A stretch of 64,000 bases of DNA from Alcanivorax sp. (GTDB lineage Bacteria > Pseudomonadota > Gammaproteobacteria > Pseudomonadales > Alcanivoracaceae). This document shows positions 44,042 to 52,487 of the stretch, in pieces. A program made the position numbers and the translations under genes. The notes under the pieces were generated by a model. That model was not told the origin of the DNA and searched no databases. It was given only the letters and a program-made list of their open reading frames with translations. Each line of letters opens with the position of its first letter. Position 1 is the first letter of the stretch. The stretch lies in assembly GCA_013823245.1 (NCBI GenBank), contig PNLU01000002.1, positions 1 to 64,000 on the forward strand, given 5' to 3'.

Positions 44042-47000
44042 ATGGATATTGCCCGCGCCTCCATCGAGCGTCCGGTCAACACCTGGCTGATCATTGCCGC
44101 CTGTCTGCTGGGCGGCCTCTGGGCCCTGTCGTCGATCGGTCGGCTTGAAGACCCGGCCTTTACCCTGAAACAGGCGATTGTCGTCACCTCCTACCCCGGC
44201 GCCACCGCCGAGGAAGTCGAGGAGGAAGTCACTGAACTGCTGGAGTCCGCACTGCAGCAGTTACCGCAACTGAAACGCGTGACCTCCAAATCCATGCCCG
44301 GTGTGTCGGAAATCACCGTGCAGATCAAGGATCAGTACGATGGCAAAAAGATGCCGCAGGTGTGGGATGAACTGCGGCGCAAGGTCAACGATGCCCGCCC
44401 TGACTTGCCGGAGGGCGCTCGCACACCGCGCATCAACGATGACTTCGGCGATGTATTCGGCATTTTTTACGCTGTCACCGCACCGGAATTCAGCGATCAG
44501 GAAATCCGCAACCTGGCACGCTTTCTGCGCCGCGAACTGCTGACCGTGCCCGGTGTGGCCAAGGTCACCACGTCTGGCGAACCCACCGAAACCATTTACG
44601 TGGACATCAGCAACGAGCGTCTGTCCACGCTGGGGCTACCGGTCGAGCAGGTCCTCAACACCATCCAGACCGAAAACGCGGTGGAAAGCGCGGGCGCCAT
44701 CACCATCGGTGATCGCCGCGTGCGACTGACCAGCCGTCCCGGTTTCGATTCCGTTGCCAGCATTGAAAGCCTGCGCATTGGCCGCCCCGGTTCCACAGAA
44801 CAGATCAGCCTGGTGGACATAGCGGATGTTTATCGGGAAAGCACGGAAATACCGGACCATCTGATCCGCTTCAACGGCGTGCCGGCTTTCACCCTGGCGG
44901 TCGCGGGTGTGCCCGACGCCAATATCGTGGAAGTGGGTCAGGCCGTGGACCGGCATCTGGCGACACTGGAAAACCGTATCCCGCTTGGCGTTACCCTGCA
45001 CCCCATCTACGAACAGCATGTGGTCGTGGATGAAGCGATCAACAGTTTTATCTTCAGCCTGCTGTTGTCGGTACTGATCGTGATCGGCGTGCTCTGCCTG
45101 ACCATGGGCTGGCGCGTCGGCATCGTGGTCGGTGCCACGCTGCTGCTGACCGTGCTCGGCACCGTGCTGTTCATGCGCCTGCTGCATATTGAAATGGAGC
45201 GTATTTCCCTGGGGGCACTGATCATTGCCATGGGTATGCTGGTGGACAACGCCATCGTGGTCGCCGAAGGCATGCTGATCAACATGCAACGCGGCATGCG
45301 CGCCAGGGAAGCCGCCAGCGACGCCGTGCGGCGTACGCAGATTCCACTGCTCGGCGCCACCGTGATCGGCATCATGGCCTTTGCCGGTATCGGTCTGTCA
45401 CCGGACGTGACGGGCGAATTCCTGTTCTCCCTGTTCGCTGTGATCGCCATTTCCCTGATGCTCAGCTGGGTACTGGCGATCACCGCCACGCCGCTGCTCG
45501 GCTTCTACTTTTTCCGTGTTGCCGACAACGCCAGTGAACAGGATCCCTATGCGGGCCGCCCTTATCTGCTTTATCGCGAGGCGCTCGACAAGGCCCTGCG
45601 TGCACGCGGCAAGACGCTGGCCGGGCTGGCTGGCCTCACGGTGCTCTGCCTGCTCGGCTTCGGGTTTGTGAAGCAGGCCTTCTTCCCGGCCTCCAACACG
45701 CCGCTGTTTTATGTCAACTACACCTTGCCGCAGGGCACCGATATTCGTGCCACCGCTCGCGACATCAACAGGATTGATGAACTGATTCGCGAGTATCCGC
45801 AGGTGCAATCGGTGTCCAGCTTTATCGGCCAGGGCGCCAGCCGCTTCATGCTGACCTATGCCCCGGAGCAACCGAACACCGCTTACGGGCAGCTGATCGT
45901 GCGCGTCGCCCACCGAAACCAGATTCCGCCATTGATTGATGAATTGCGCGCCACCTTGCCGCCGCTGTTCCCCGATGCGGAAATCTATACCGAGCTGCTG
46001 ATGTTCGGCCCCGGTGACGGGGCCAAGATCGAAGCGCGCTTTTCCGGCCCGGACACCGACGTATTGCGTCGCCTGGGTAGTGAGGCCAGCCGCATCATGC
46101 TGGCCACCGAGGGCGTCACCGATGTGCGCACCGACTGGCGCCAACGCGAACTGGTGATCCTGCCGCAGTTCAACGAAGAGCGTGCGCGTGTGGCTGGCGT
46201 GGGTCGAGCCGAGCTGGCGCAGTCCCTCGAATTTGCCACCGCCGGCGTACGCGCGGGCACCTACCGCGAAGGCGATGAACAGATCCCGATCGTGGCCCGG
46301 CCGCCGGATTACGAGCGCCTGGACGCAACACGCCTGGCGGACCGCCTCGTGTGGAGCGGCAGCGAGCAGGCCTATGTGCCGGTCACACAGGTGGTGGACG
46401 GTTTTGTCACCACCAGCGAAGAGGCACTGATCCATCGGCGCAACCGCGTTCGCACGCTGACCGTACAGGCCGAGCCGGAAGGCGATCTGACCTCCGACCA
46501 GGCATTCCGCGCGGTACGCGGCGCCATTGAGAATATCTCGCTGCCACCGGGGTATCGCATGGAATGGGGCGGCGAATACGAAGACTCGCGCGAAGCGCAG
46601 TCCTCGCTGGCCGCACAGTTGCCACTGAGTTTCCTGATCATGCTGGTGATCAGCATCCTGCTGTTCGGCAAATTGAGGCAGCCCGCAGTGATCTGGCTGA
46701 TCGTGCCGATGTCGATTTGCGGCGTCACGCTGGGTCTGTTGCTGACCGGCATGCCGTTCACCTTTACCGCATTGCTCGGCTTCCTCAGCTTGTCCGGCAT
46801 GCTGATGAAAAACGCCATCGTATTGGTGGATGAAATCGATGCGCAGATCAACAGCGGCAAAGAGGCCGTGCTCGCCCTCACGGATGCCAGCGTCAGCCGT
46901 TTGCGCCCCGTATTCCTGGCGGCGGTCACCACCATCCTCGGCATGGTGCCCCTGCTCTGGGATGCGTTCTTCTCCAGCATGGCGGTGACCATCATGGGCG

Positions 47001-47086
47001 GCCTGGCCTTCGCTACGGTGCTGACGCTGATTGCCGTGCCGACCCTGTACGCCCTGTTCTTCCGCATTCGCGTGGCAGAACACTGA
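44042..47086 (+). CDS. RND-family efflux permease
   Basis: A 1014-residue inner-membrane proton-driven exporter of the AcrB type, with twelve helices and two large periplasmic loops. N-terminus RASIERPVNTWLIIAACLL. Helix 4 has GMLVDNAIVVAEG: one Asp followed by Asn where AcrB has two Asp, a variation seen in part of the superfamily. The helix 10 Lys lies in GMLMKNAIVLVDE. A GGAGG site precedes the ATG. The operon ends at the terminator 47134-47166. No outer-membrane factor gene in the operon. Confidence 0.95.
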   Translation: MDIARASIERPVNTWLIIAACLLGGLWALSSIGRLEDPAFTLKQAIVVTSYPGATAEEVEEEVTELLESALQQLPQLKRVTSKSMPGVSEITVQIKDQYDGKKMPQVWDELRRKVNDARPDLPEGARTPRINDDFGDVFGIFYAVTAPEFSDQEIRNLARFLRRELLTVPGVAKVTTSGEPTETIYVDISNERLSTLGLPVEQVLNTIQTENAVESAGAITIGDRRVRLTSRPGFDSVASIESLRIGRPGSTEQISLVDIADVYRESTEIPDHLIRFNGVPAFTLAVAGVPDANIVEVGQAVDRHLATLENRIPLGVTLHPIYEQHVVVDEAINSFIFSLLLSVLIVIGVLCLTMGWRVGIVVGATLLLTVLGTVLFMRLLHIEMERISLGALIIAMGMLVDNAIVVAEGMLINMQRGMRAREAASDAVRRTQIPLLGATVIGIMAFAGIGLSPDVTGEFLFSLFAVIAISLMLSWVLAITATPLLGFYFFRVADNASEQDPYAGRPYLLYREALDKALRARGKTLAGLAGLTVLCLLGFGFVKQAFFPASNTPLFYVNYTLPQGTDIRATARDINRIDELIREYPQVQSVSSFIGQGASRFMLTYAPEQPNTAYGQLIVRVAHRNQIPPLIDELRATLPPLFPDAEIYTELLMFGPGDGAKIEARFSGPDTDVLRRLGSEASRIMLATEGVTDVRTDWRQRELVILPQFNEERARVAGVGRAELAQSLEFATAGVRAGTYREGDEQIPIVARPPDYERLDATRLADRLVWSGSEQAYVPVTQVVDGFVTTSEEALIHRRNRVRTLTVQAEPEGDLTSDQAFRAVRGAIENISLPPGYRMEWGGEYEDSREAQSSLAAQLPLSFLIMLVISILLFGKLRQPAVIWLIVPMSICGVTLGLLLTGMPFTFTALLGFLSLSGMLMKNAIVLVDEIDAQINSGKEAVLALTDASVSRLRPVFLAAVTTILGMVPLLWDAFFSSMAVTIMGGLAFATVLTLIAVPTLYALFFRIRVAEH

Positions 47087-47133
47087 CAATCATCATCGGT
47101 GCTGGCTGACAGACAGCCTGCACCACCTTTGTC

Positions 47134-47166
47134 AGGCTCGTCGGATCAGATCCGGCGAGCCTTTTT
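47134..47166 (+). terminator. Rho-independent terminator of the RND operon, abutting comM
   Basis: Arms AGGCTCGTCGGAT (47134-47146) and ATCCGGCGAGCCT (47150-47162), paired over 13 bases with one G:U, a 3-base loop, then TTTT. The T tract ends one base before the comM ATG at 47168. Confidence 0.88.
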
Positions 47167-47167
47167 C

Positions 47168-48661
47168 ATGTCTGTCACGTTGCTCTACACCCGAGCACTG
47201 CTCGGTATCGATGCGCCGCTGGTGCAGGTGGAAACCCATCTGTCCCCCGGCCTGCCCGGCTTTTCCATTGTCGGCCTGCCGGAAGCCGCCGTGCGCGAGA
47301 GCCGCGATCGGGTGCGCTCGGCACTGATCAACAGCGGCTTCGAGTTTCCGGTACGGCGCATCACTGTGAATCTGGCGCCCGCTGATTTACCCAAGGGCGG
47401 CGGCCGTTACGACCTGCCCATTGCCCTGGGCATCCTCGCCGCCAGCGGCCAACTGCGCATCCCGGAACCGGAAGCCCTGGAGTGCCTGGGCGAGCTGGCC
47501 CTGGGCGGCGAGCTGCGCCCCGGCCAGGGGATACTGCCTGCGGCGCTGGCCGCCCAGCGGGCAGATCGCGCCCTGATCCTGCCCGCCAGCAATGCCAGCG
47601 AAGCGGCCCTGGCACGGGGTGCTGTCCACGGCGCTGACTCCCTGCTGGCCGCGTGCTCGCACATCGAAGGGCGGGAGATTATTGCGGCAGCGACCGCGCC
47701 CGCCCTGACCGCCGCCATCGGCACTGCCCCCTGCCTCAGTGATGTGCGCGGCCAGCCGCAAGCCCGCCGGGCGCTGGAGCTGGCCGCCGCCGGTGGTCAT
47801 TCCCTGCTGCTCAGCGGCCCACCCGGCAGTGGCAAGAGCATGCTGGCGCAACGCCTGCCCGGGCTGTTGCCGCCCCTGGACAATGACGCCGCCCTGGAAG
47901 TCGCCGCCGTGCATTCCTTGCATCGCTCGCGCGATCCGGGGCAGTTCCATCTGCCTCCCTTTCGCTCGCCCCACCATACCGCCTCGGCGCCCGCGCTGGT
48001 CGGCGGAGGCGGCACGCCGCGGCCCGGCGAAATCTCGCTGGCTCACCACGGCGTGTTGTTTCTGGATGAGTTACCCGAGTTCAGCCGACACGTTCTGGAA
48101 GTGCTGCGCGAGCCGCTGGAAACAGGCGAAGTGCACATTTCCCGCGCCAGAAGTCAGGCCCGCTTTCCCGCGCGTTTCCAGTTGATCGCCGCCATGAATC
48201 CCTGCCCCTGCGGCTGGCTCGGCGACCCGGCCCGGAGCTGCGGCTATTTTTGCGACAAGGCGCGACGCTATCAGCAAAAGCTGTCTGGCCCCTTGCTGGA
48301 TCGGATTGATCTGCACCTGGATGTGGACGCGGTTTCGGCGGCGGCCATTGCCAGCCCGCAGCAGGGCGAAACCAGCGCCGCAGTACGCGAGCGTGTCATC
48401 GCCGCCCGCCAACGGCAGCTGCACCGGCAAGGCCTGCTCAACAGCCAACTGAGCCCGGCCACCCTGAGCCCCTGGCTGCACACCCATCGCGACTGGCTGC
48501 AACACAGCATGGAACGCCTGGGCCTGTCCGCCCGCAGCCTGCACCGCCTGCTGCGCGTGGCCCGCACTCTGGCAGACCTGGCTGACGAAGACGCCCTCCA
48601 GGAACACCATCTGCTGGAAGCCCTGAGCTACCGCCCGGCCAATCCCGCCCCGCCGCACTGA
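47168..48661 (+). CDS. comM: ComM/YifB-family magnesium chelatase-like AAA+ ATPase
   Basis: A 497-residue ring helicase-type ATPase; ComM promotes branch migration during natural transformation. N-terminal Lon-like domain (LPGFSIVGLPEAAVRESRDR), Walker A GPPGSGKSM, Walker B GVLFLDELPEF, the Cys cluster NPCPCGWLGDPARSCGYFC, and a C-terminal Mg chelatase subunit domain (GLSARSLHRLLRVARTLADL). Start is taken as 47168 because it matches family N-termini; it has no good ribosome site. A GTG at 47099 is in frame and would read through the terminator. Confidence 0.93.
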   Translation: MSVTLLYTRALLGIDAPLVQVETHLSPGLPGFSIVGLPEAAVRESRDRVRSALINSGFEFPVRRITVNLAPADLPKGGGRYDLPIALGILAASGQLRIPEPEALECLGELALGGELRPGQGILPAALAAQRADRALILPASNASEAALARGAVHGADSLLAACSHIEGREIIAAATAPALTAAIGTAPCLSDVRGQPQARRALELAAAGGHSLLLSGPPGSGKSMLAQRLPGLLPPLDNDAALEVAAVHSLHRSRDPGQFHLPPFRSPHHTASAPALVGGGGTPRPGEISLAHHGVLFLDELPEFSRHVLEVLREPLETGEVHISRARSQARFPARFQLIAAMNPCPCGWLGDPARSCGYFCDKARRYQQKLSGPLLDRIDLHLDVDAVSAAAIASPQQGETSAAVRERVIAARQRQLHRQGLLNSQLSPATLSPWLHTHRDWLQHSMERLGLSARSLHRLLRVARTLADLADEDALQEHHLLEALSYRPANPAPPH

Positions 48662-48683
48662 CAGCACCCGAGTCAACTCCTCC

Positions 48684-48773
48684 ATTTCATCATGGTTACT
48701 TGCGCTGCGCGACCCGCGAGCCAGAGCCCGTATCGTTGAAAGACTGCATCGTCTTGCACAAGGTTTGTGGGGG
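48684..48773 (+). pseudogene. Remnant of a RelE/HI1419-type addiction-module toxin
   Basis: Translated in the third frame, the sequence reads SSWLLALRDPRARARIVERL and then HRLAQGLWG: the N-terminal helices of RelE-like 'addiction module killer' proteins, which usually read like WLxxLRDxRARARI...RLALGNxGD. The rest of the toxin (the strand region through the conserved GGDKSTQ segment) is missing and the frame runs straight into the ribosome site of the antitoxin gene. There is no plausible start codon. Short match, so moderate confidence. Confidence 0.6.
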
Positions 48774-48786
48774 CGCAGGAGGACAT

Positions 48787-49089
48787 ATGAACACCACACT
48801 CACTCCTTTTGATCCCGCAGAGTATCTCGACTCGCCGGAGAGCATTGTCGAGTTTCTGGCGTCAGCCTTCGAGACCCGTGACGGCGCCTATATCGCCACA
48901 GCCATCGGGGTAGCGGCCAGAGCCAAAGGGATGACGGATGTCGCCAGAAAAACGGGGCTGGCTCGTCAGAATCTCTACTCCAGCCTGAGTGAAAAAGGCA
49001 ATCCACGACTGGATACGCTGATCAAGGTGCTATCAACGTTAGGGCTGGACCTGTCCGTTAAAGTTCATAATTCCGCCAGCCCTTCCTGA
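48787..49089 (+). CDS. HigA/HI1420-type antitoxin, orphan
   Basis: A 100-residue addiction-module antidote protein. N-terminal FDPAEYLDSPESIVEFLASA matches the HI1420 family; a Cro/C1-type helix-turn-helix follows (TDVARKTGLARQNLYSSLSE, then LDTLIKVLSTLGLDL). GGAGG precedes the ATG. Its toxin gene is only a remnant (48684-48773). The last 25 bases overlap the convergent DUF6285 gene. Confidence 0.85.
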   Translation: MNTTLTPFDPAEYLDSPESIVEFLASAFETRDGAYIATAIGVAARAKGMTDVARKTGLARQNLYSSLSEKGNPRLDTLIKVLSTLGLDLSVKVHNSASPS

Positions 49090-49433
49090 ACCAGGTAGCG
49101 GGGGGCGCTTTCGATAACCCGTTGCAGGGTTTGCTGCCAGAGCAGGCCCTGCAGTGTTTCGTCATGGTCGGCGGCGCCGGAGCGTACCAGGGTGGCGAAC
49201 ATGCGGTTCAGTTCGTCAGCGGAACCTTCTTCGTCCAGCAGCACGCGCAGCGCTTCGTATTCCGTATTTTCGGCATCATCCCCGTTTTCGAGCTGACGCA
49301 TGGCAATGCCCAGTGCGTTCAGCGACATCAGCAGGGCGTAGGTCTTGTCCTTCGGCACATGCGGCAAGACTTCATCCCGCAGCAGTGTGCGTACCGTGTC
49401 GAGCAGATTGGCACCGGACGGCTGAATACGCAT
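49065..49433 (-). CDS. DUF6285 protein (LvaB-like)
   Basis: A 122-residue helical protein. The DUF6285 pattern is LLDTVRTLLRDEVLPHV and KTYALLMSLNALGIAMRQLE. In Pseudomonas putida the equivalent LvaB is required with the kinase LvaA in levulinate degradation. It follows the APH kinase gene in the same operon with a 4-base gap. Last gene of the four-gene set; overlaps the convergent antitoxin gene by 25 bases. Confidence 0.85.
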   Translation of the reverse strand: MRIQPSGANLLDTVRTLLRDEVLPHVPKDKTYALLMSLNALGIAMRQLENGDDAENTEYEALRVLLDEEGSADELNRMFATLVRSGAADHDETLQGLLWQQTLQRVIESAPRYLVQEGLAEL

Positions 49434-49437
49434 GTGG

Positions 49438-50448
49438 TCAACTCCTCTCCGACAGGCCGGTCATACGCAGGATATGCAGTTCGAGCTCCGGCACGATGTG
49501 CGCGGTCAGCGCCAGTTCCAGCGACGGTTCATTACCCGAGATGTGGCGCTCGCCCTGTTTGATGGCAATCATCGCCCAGCGCACGTGGGCAAAGACTTCC
49601 CAGTAAAACAGAGCCTGTTCGTCGATTTGCCGACCGCTCACTTCTTCATAACCGGCCAGCAGGGCAGCGCGGGAACCGATCCCCCCGGCCGCCAGCGCTT
49701 CATCAAGCTGTCCGAAGCGCCAGCAACGTGCGCAGAACCAGCCGAGATCCTCCAGCGGCTGCGACCAGCTGGTGAATTCCCAGTCCAGCACTGCGGTCAG
49801 CCCCTGCTCATCCACCATGTAATTGCCGGTGCGGAAGTCGCGATGCACCAGACACACGGGTTCCTGTTCAGGCAGGTGGGTTTCCAGCCAGCGCAGGCCC
49901 CATTCCAGCGCCGGAAAGGCGCTGTGGTAGCTGTCGAGAAACGCGCGGCTTTCGTTGATAAACACCAGGGCCGGATGACCTTCCGGCTCCGGCAGGAAAT
50001 CCAGGTCGTCACGCGGTGGCTGGATACTGTGGATGCGTGCCATCTCACGACCCACCTGGCGCACCAGCGCTTCGCGATCCGGAGCCAGCGACAGGTCTTT
50101 CACCAGGCGATGACCGGCTGCCGTACCGGCGGCGCGACGCATGATAAAGAAGTCACGCCCCAGCACCGCCGTCTCGCCCAGCCACAAGGGCCCGGGCACG
50201 GTGACGCCCGCAGCAAAGACCGCCTTCAGCAAGGCAAATTCCTGGGCCCGACCCAGACTGTCCGGCACAGCGGAAGGCGCATCGCAGCGGATCACCGCCT
50301 CAATCAGCTCATCGCCACACTGGATATCCGCCGCCCAGTTTTCCTGGATAGCGCCACCCGAGAGGGCCCGCACGCCACCCAACGAAACAGGTTCGCCGGT
50401 GCGCTCGGTCAACCAGTGCTCAAGCTTTTCGATCTCTTCCGGGCTCAT
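49438..50448 (-). CDS. APH-family 4-hydroxyacyl-CoA kinase (LvaA-like)
   Basis: A 336-residue phosphotransferase. The catalytic loop is HRDFRTGNYMV and the metal-binding part VLDWEFTSWSQPLEDLGW, both typical of the LvaA branch. LvaA with LvaB phosphorylates 4-hydroxyvaleryl-CoA. The ATG at 50448 overlaps the acyl-CoA dehydrogenase stop (ATGA); a further in-frame start lies at 50457. Next to DUF6285, ACAD and SDR genes in the same strand, so the acyl-CoA kinase role is much more likely than antibiotic modification. Confidence 0.88.
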   Translation of the reverse strand: MSPEEIEKLEHWLTERTGEPVSLGGVRALSGGAIQENWAADIQCGDELIEAVIRCDAPSAVPDSLGRAQEFALLKAVFAAGVTVPGPLWLGETAVLGRDFFIMRRAAGTAAGHRLVKDLSLAPDREALVRQVGREMARIHSIQPPRDDLDFLPEPEGHPALVFINESRAFLDSYHSAFPALEWGLRWLETHLPEQEPVCLVHRDFRTGNYMVDEQGLTAVLDWEFTSWSQPLEDLGWFCARCWRFGQLDEALAAGGIGSRAALLAGYEEVSGRQIDEQALFYWEVFAHVRWAMIAIKQGERHISGNEPSLELALTAHIVPELELHILRMTGLSERS

Positions 50449-51644
50449 ACACCCCACCGGAAAAAGTCGTTCTTTTCCTTCAGATAGGCGCGCGACAGCA
50501 CCATCTTGTGGATTTCACTGGCGCCATCCACCAGCCGCGCCTGGCGCGCATAACGGTAGATCCATTCCAGCAGTGTGTCCTTGGAATAGCCGCGTGCACC
50601 GCACAACTGGATCGCCGTATCGGCAGCCTTGTGCAAGGTATCGGCCACATGAATCTTCGCCATGGAAATCTCACTGCGGGCGAAGTCGCCCTGATCCAGC
50701 TTCCAGGCGGCCTGCATGGTCAGCAAACGTCCGACATGGATATCCTTGGCCACATCGCCAAGCATCCATTGCACGCCTTCATGTTCTGCCAGGGTCGTGC
50801 CAAAGCTCATGCGGTTTTCCACGTACTGCCCGGCGATTTCCATGCAGCGCTTGGCCAGACCCAGCCAGCGCATGCAGTGTGTCAGGCGCGCAGTGCCCAG
50901 ACGAATCTGGGTGACTTTCAGGCCATCACCGACCTCGAGAAGACGGTTTTCATCGGGGATTTCCAGACCGTCGAAGCGCAATTCGCAATGACCGCCGTGC
51001 TCTTCCGGGCCCATGATGCCGATACGTCGCACCACCTCCCAACCCGGCTGATCGGCATCGAACAGAAACGCAGTCAGGCCCTTGCGCGTGTCGTCGCCGG
51101 TCTTGGCGATCAGCACGAAATGCTGCGCGCCCTCGGCACCCGTAATAAACCACTTGCGCCCATTCACTACCCATTTATCGCCTTTCTTTTCGGCGCGGGT
51201 ATAGGTCAGCGAGGGGTCCGAACCACAACCACCATCCGGCTCGGTCATGGCAAACGCCGAACGCACCTTGCCGTCAATCAGGGGTTGCAACCAACGGTCT
51301 TTCTGCTCGCTGGACAGAATCTTGTTGAGCAGGATCATGGTGCCGTCATCCGGCGCCGAGCAATTGAACGCCAGCGGGCCAAACGGTGAACGCGAGGCTT
51401 CTTCATACAGGGCCGCCATCCCGACTACGCCCACATCAAGGCCGCCGCGCTTTTTTGGCATCTGGAAGGCCCACAGTCCGGCTGCTTTTGCTTTTTCGCG
51501 CAGGGCGGCCACCACGCGCTCATCCAGATTCTCGTGGTCATCGTAGTTAGCCGCATCCTGCTCCAGCGGCATCACATGCTCGGCCACAAACTCACGGACC
51601 TGCAGACGCAGCGCTTCAATATGCGGGGGAAGAGTAAAGTCCAT
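50445..51644 (-). CDS. Acyl-CoA dehydrogenase (LvaC/ACAD10-11-like)
   Basis: A 399-residue flavoprotein. Motifs: AFAMTEPDGGCGSDPS, NGRKWFITGAEGAQH, MGPEEHGGHCEL and QLCGARGYSKDTLLEWIYR. In the Lva route LvaC converts 4-phosphovaleryl-CoA to enoyl-CoA and on to 3-hydroxyvaleryl-CoA. Gene order SDR-ACAD-APH-DUF6285 supports this role. ATG at 51644; only 21 bases after the SDR stop. Confidence 0.92.
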   Translation of the reverse strand: MDFTLPPHIEALRLQVREFVAEHVMPLEQDAANYDDHENLDERVVAALREKAKAAGLWAFQMPKKRGGLDVGVVGMAALYEEASRSPFGPLAFNCSAPDDGTMILLNKILSSEQKDRWLQPLIDGKVRSAFAMTEPDGGCGSDPSLTYTRAEKKGDKWVVNGRKWFITGAEGAQHFVLIAKTGDDTRKGLTAFLFDADQPGWEVVRRIGIMGPEEHGGHCELRFDGLEIPDENRLLEVGDGLKVTQIRLGTARLTHCMRWLGLAKRCMEIAGQYVENRMSFGTTLAEHEGVQWMLGDVAKDIHVGRLLTMQAAWKLDQGDFARSEISMAKIHVADTLHKAADTAIQLCGARGYSKDTLLEWIYRYARQARLVDGASEIHKMVLSRAYLKEKNDFFRWGV

Positions 51645-51665
51645 CAGCTTGATCCTGGTGATTCG

Positions 51666-52421
51666 TCAAAGGGTGGAGCACAGATGCGCGCCGTCCACGG
51701 GGACCGCTGCACCGCTCATGTAGCTGGAGGCATCAGATGCCAGCAGCAACAGGGGACCGCTCATCTCCGGCATGTCGCCCACACGGCGGAACGGGATGCG
51801 TTTGATCTGCTTTTCGCCCGCCGGGCTATGCAGCCAATCACGATTGATTTCCGTCTCGAAATAGCCCGGGCAGATCGCATTGCAGCGAATACCATAGCGC
51901 GCGTAATCCAGCGCAATGGACTTGGTCATCTGCACTACGGCCGCCTTGGAGGCGGTATAGGCGCCCAGCTGCTGGCCGACGCGCAGACCCAGCACCGAGG
52001 CGATGTTGATGATGTTGCCGCCCTGACCCTCGGCGATCCAGCGCTGTATCGCCTGCTGCGCCACGGCCCATACGCCTTTCAGATTGGTATCCAGCACCGC
52101 GTCCCAGTCCCCCTCGCTCATCTCATGGGTGGTACTGATCCGGTTGATGCCAGCGTTATTGATCACGACCTGCACCGGCGGCATGGCCTCGAAGGCGACC
52201 TTCACACTGGCATAGTCAGAAACATCCATCGGCACGACCGTTGCCTCGCGGCCCAGGGCCCGCACTGCCTCGGCGGTTTCTTCCAGTCGCTCCACACGGC
52301 GTGCCGCCAGCACCAGGTCCGCCCCGGCACCGGCCAACACACGCGCAAAATGGGCGCCGAAACCGCTCGACGCCCCGGTCACCAGCACACGCTTGCCGGC
52401 CATGGAAAACAGATCAGTCAT
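51666..52421 (-). CDS. Short-chain dehydrogenase (LvaD-like)
   Basis: A 251-residue SDR. Motifs: TGASSGFGAHFA, NNAGINRIS, catalytic Ser in IASVLG, YTASKAAV, and CPGYFETEIN. In the Lva pathway the SDR reduces levulinyl-CoA to 4-hydroxyvaleryl-CoA; the family alone cannot prove that. ATG at 52421 with GAGGA upstream; the frame opens at 52460. First gene of the operon; it lies 66 bases after the end of the AraC gene on the same strand. Confidence 0.88.
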   Translation of the reverse strand: MTDLFSMAGKRVLVTGASSGFGAHFARVLAGAGADLVLAARRVERLEETAEAVRALGREATVVPMDVSDYASVKVAFEAMPPVQVVINNAGINRISTTHEMSEGDWDAVLDTNLKGVWAVAQQAIQRWIAEGQGGNIINIASVLGLRVGQQLGAYTASKAAVVQMTKSIALDYARYGIRCNAICPGYFETEINRDWLHSPAGEKQIKRIPFRRVGDMPEMSGPLLLLASDASSYMSGAAVPVDGAHLCSTL

Positions 52422-52487
52422 TGTTGTGGTCCTCAGATCGCGATCACAAGACAGGACCACTGAGGCTAGACAGTCCGGCGCCCGGGC

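Noticed and set aside
45398..47089. A 563-residue antisense frame inside the RND permease gene
   Set aside because: A shadow of the GC-rich permease gene; His/Gln-rich with no recognisable domain.
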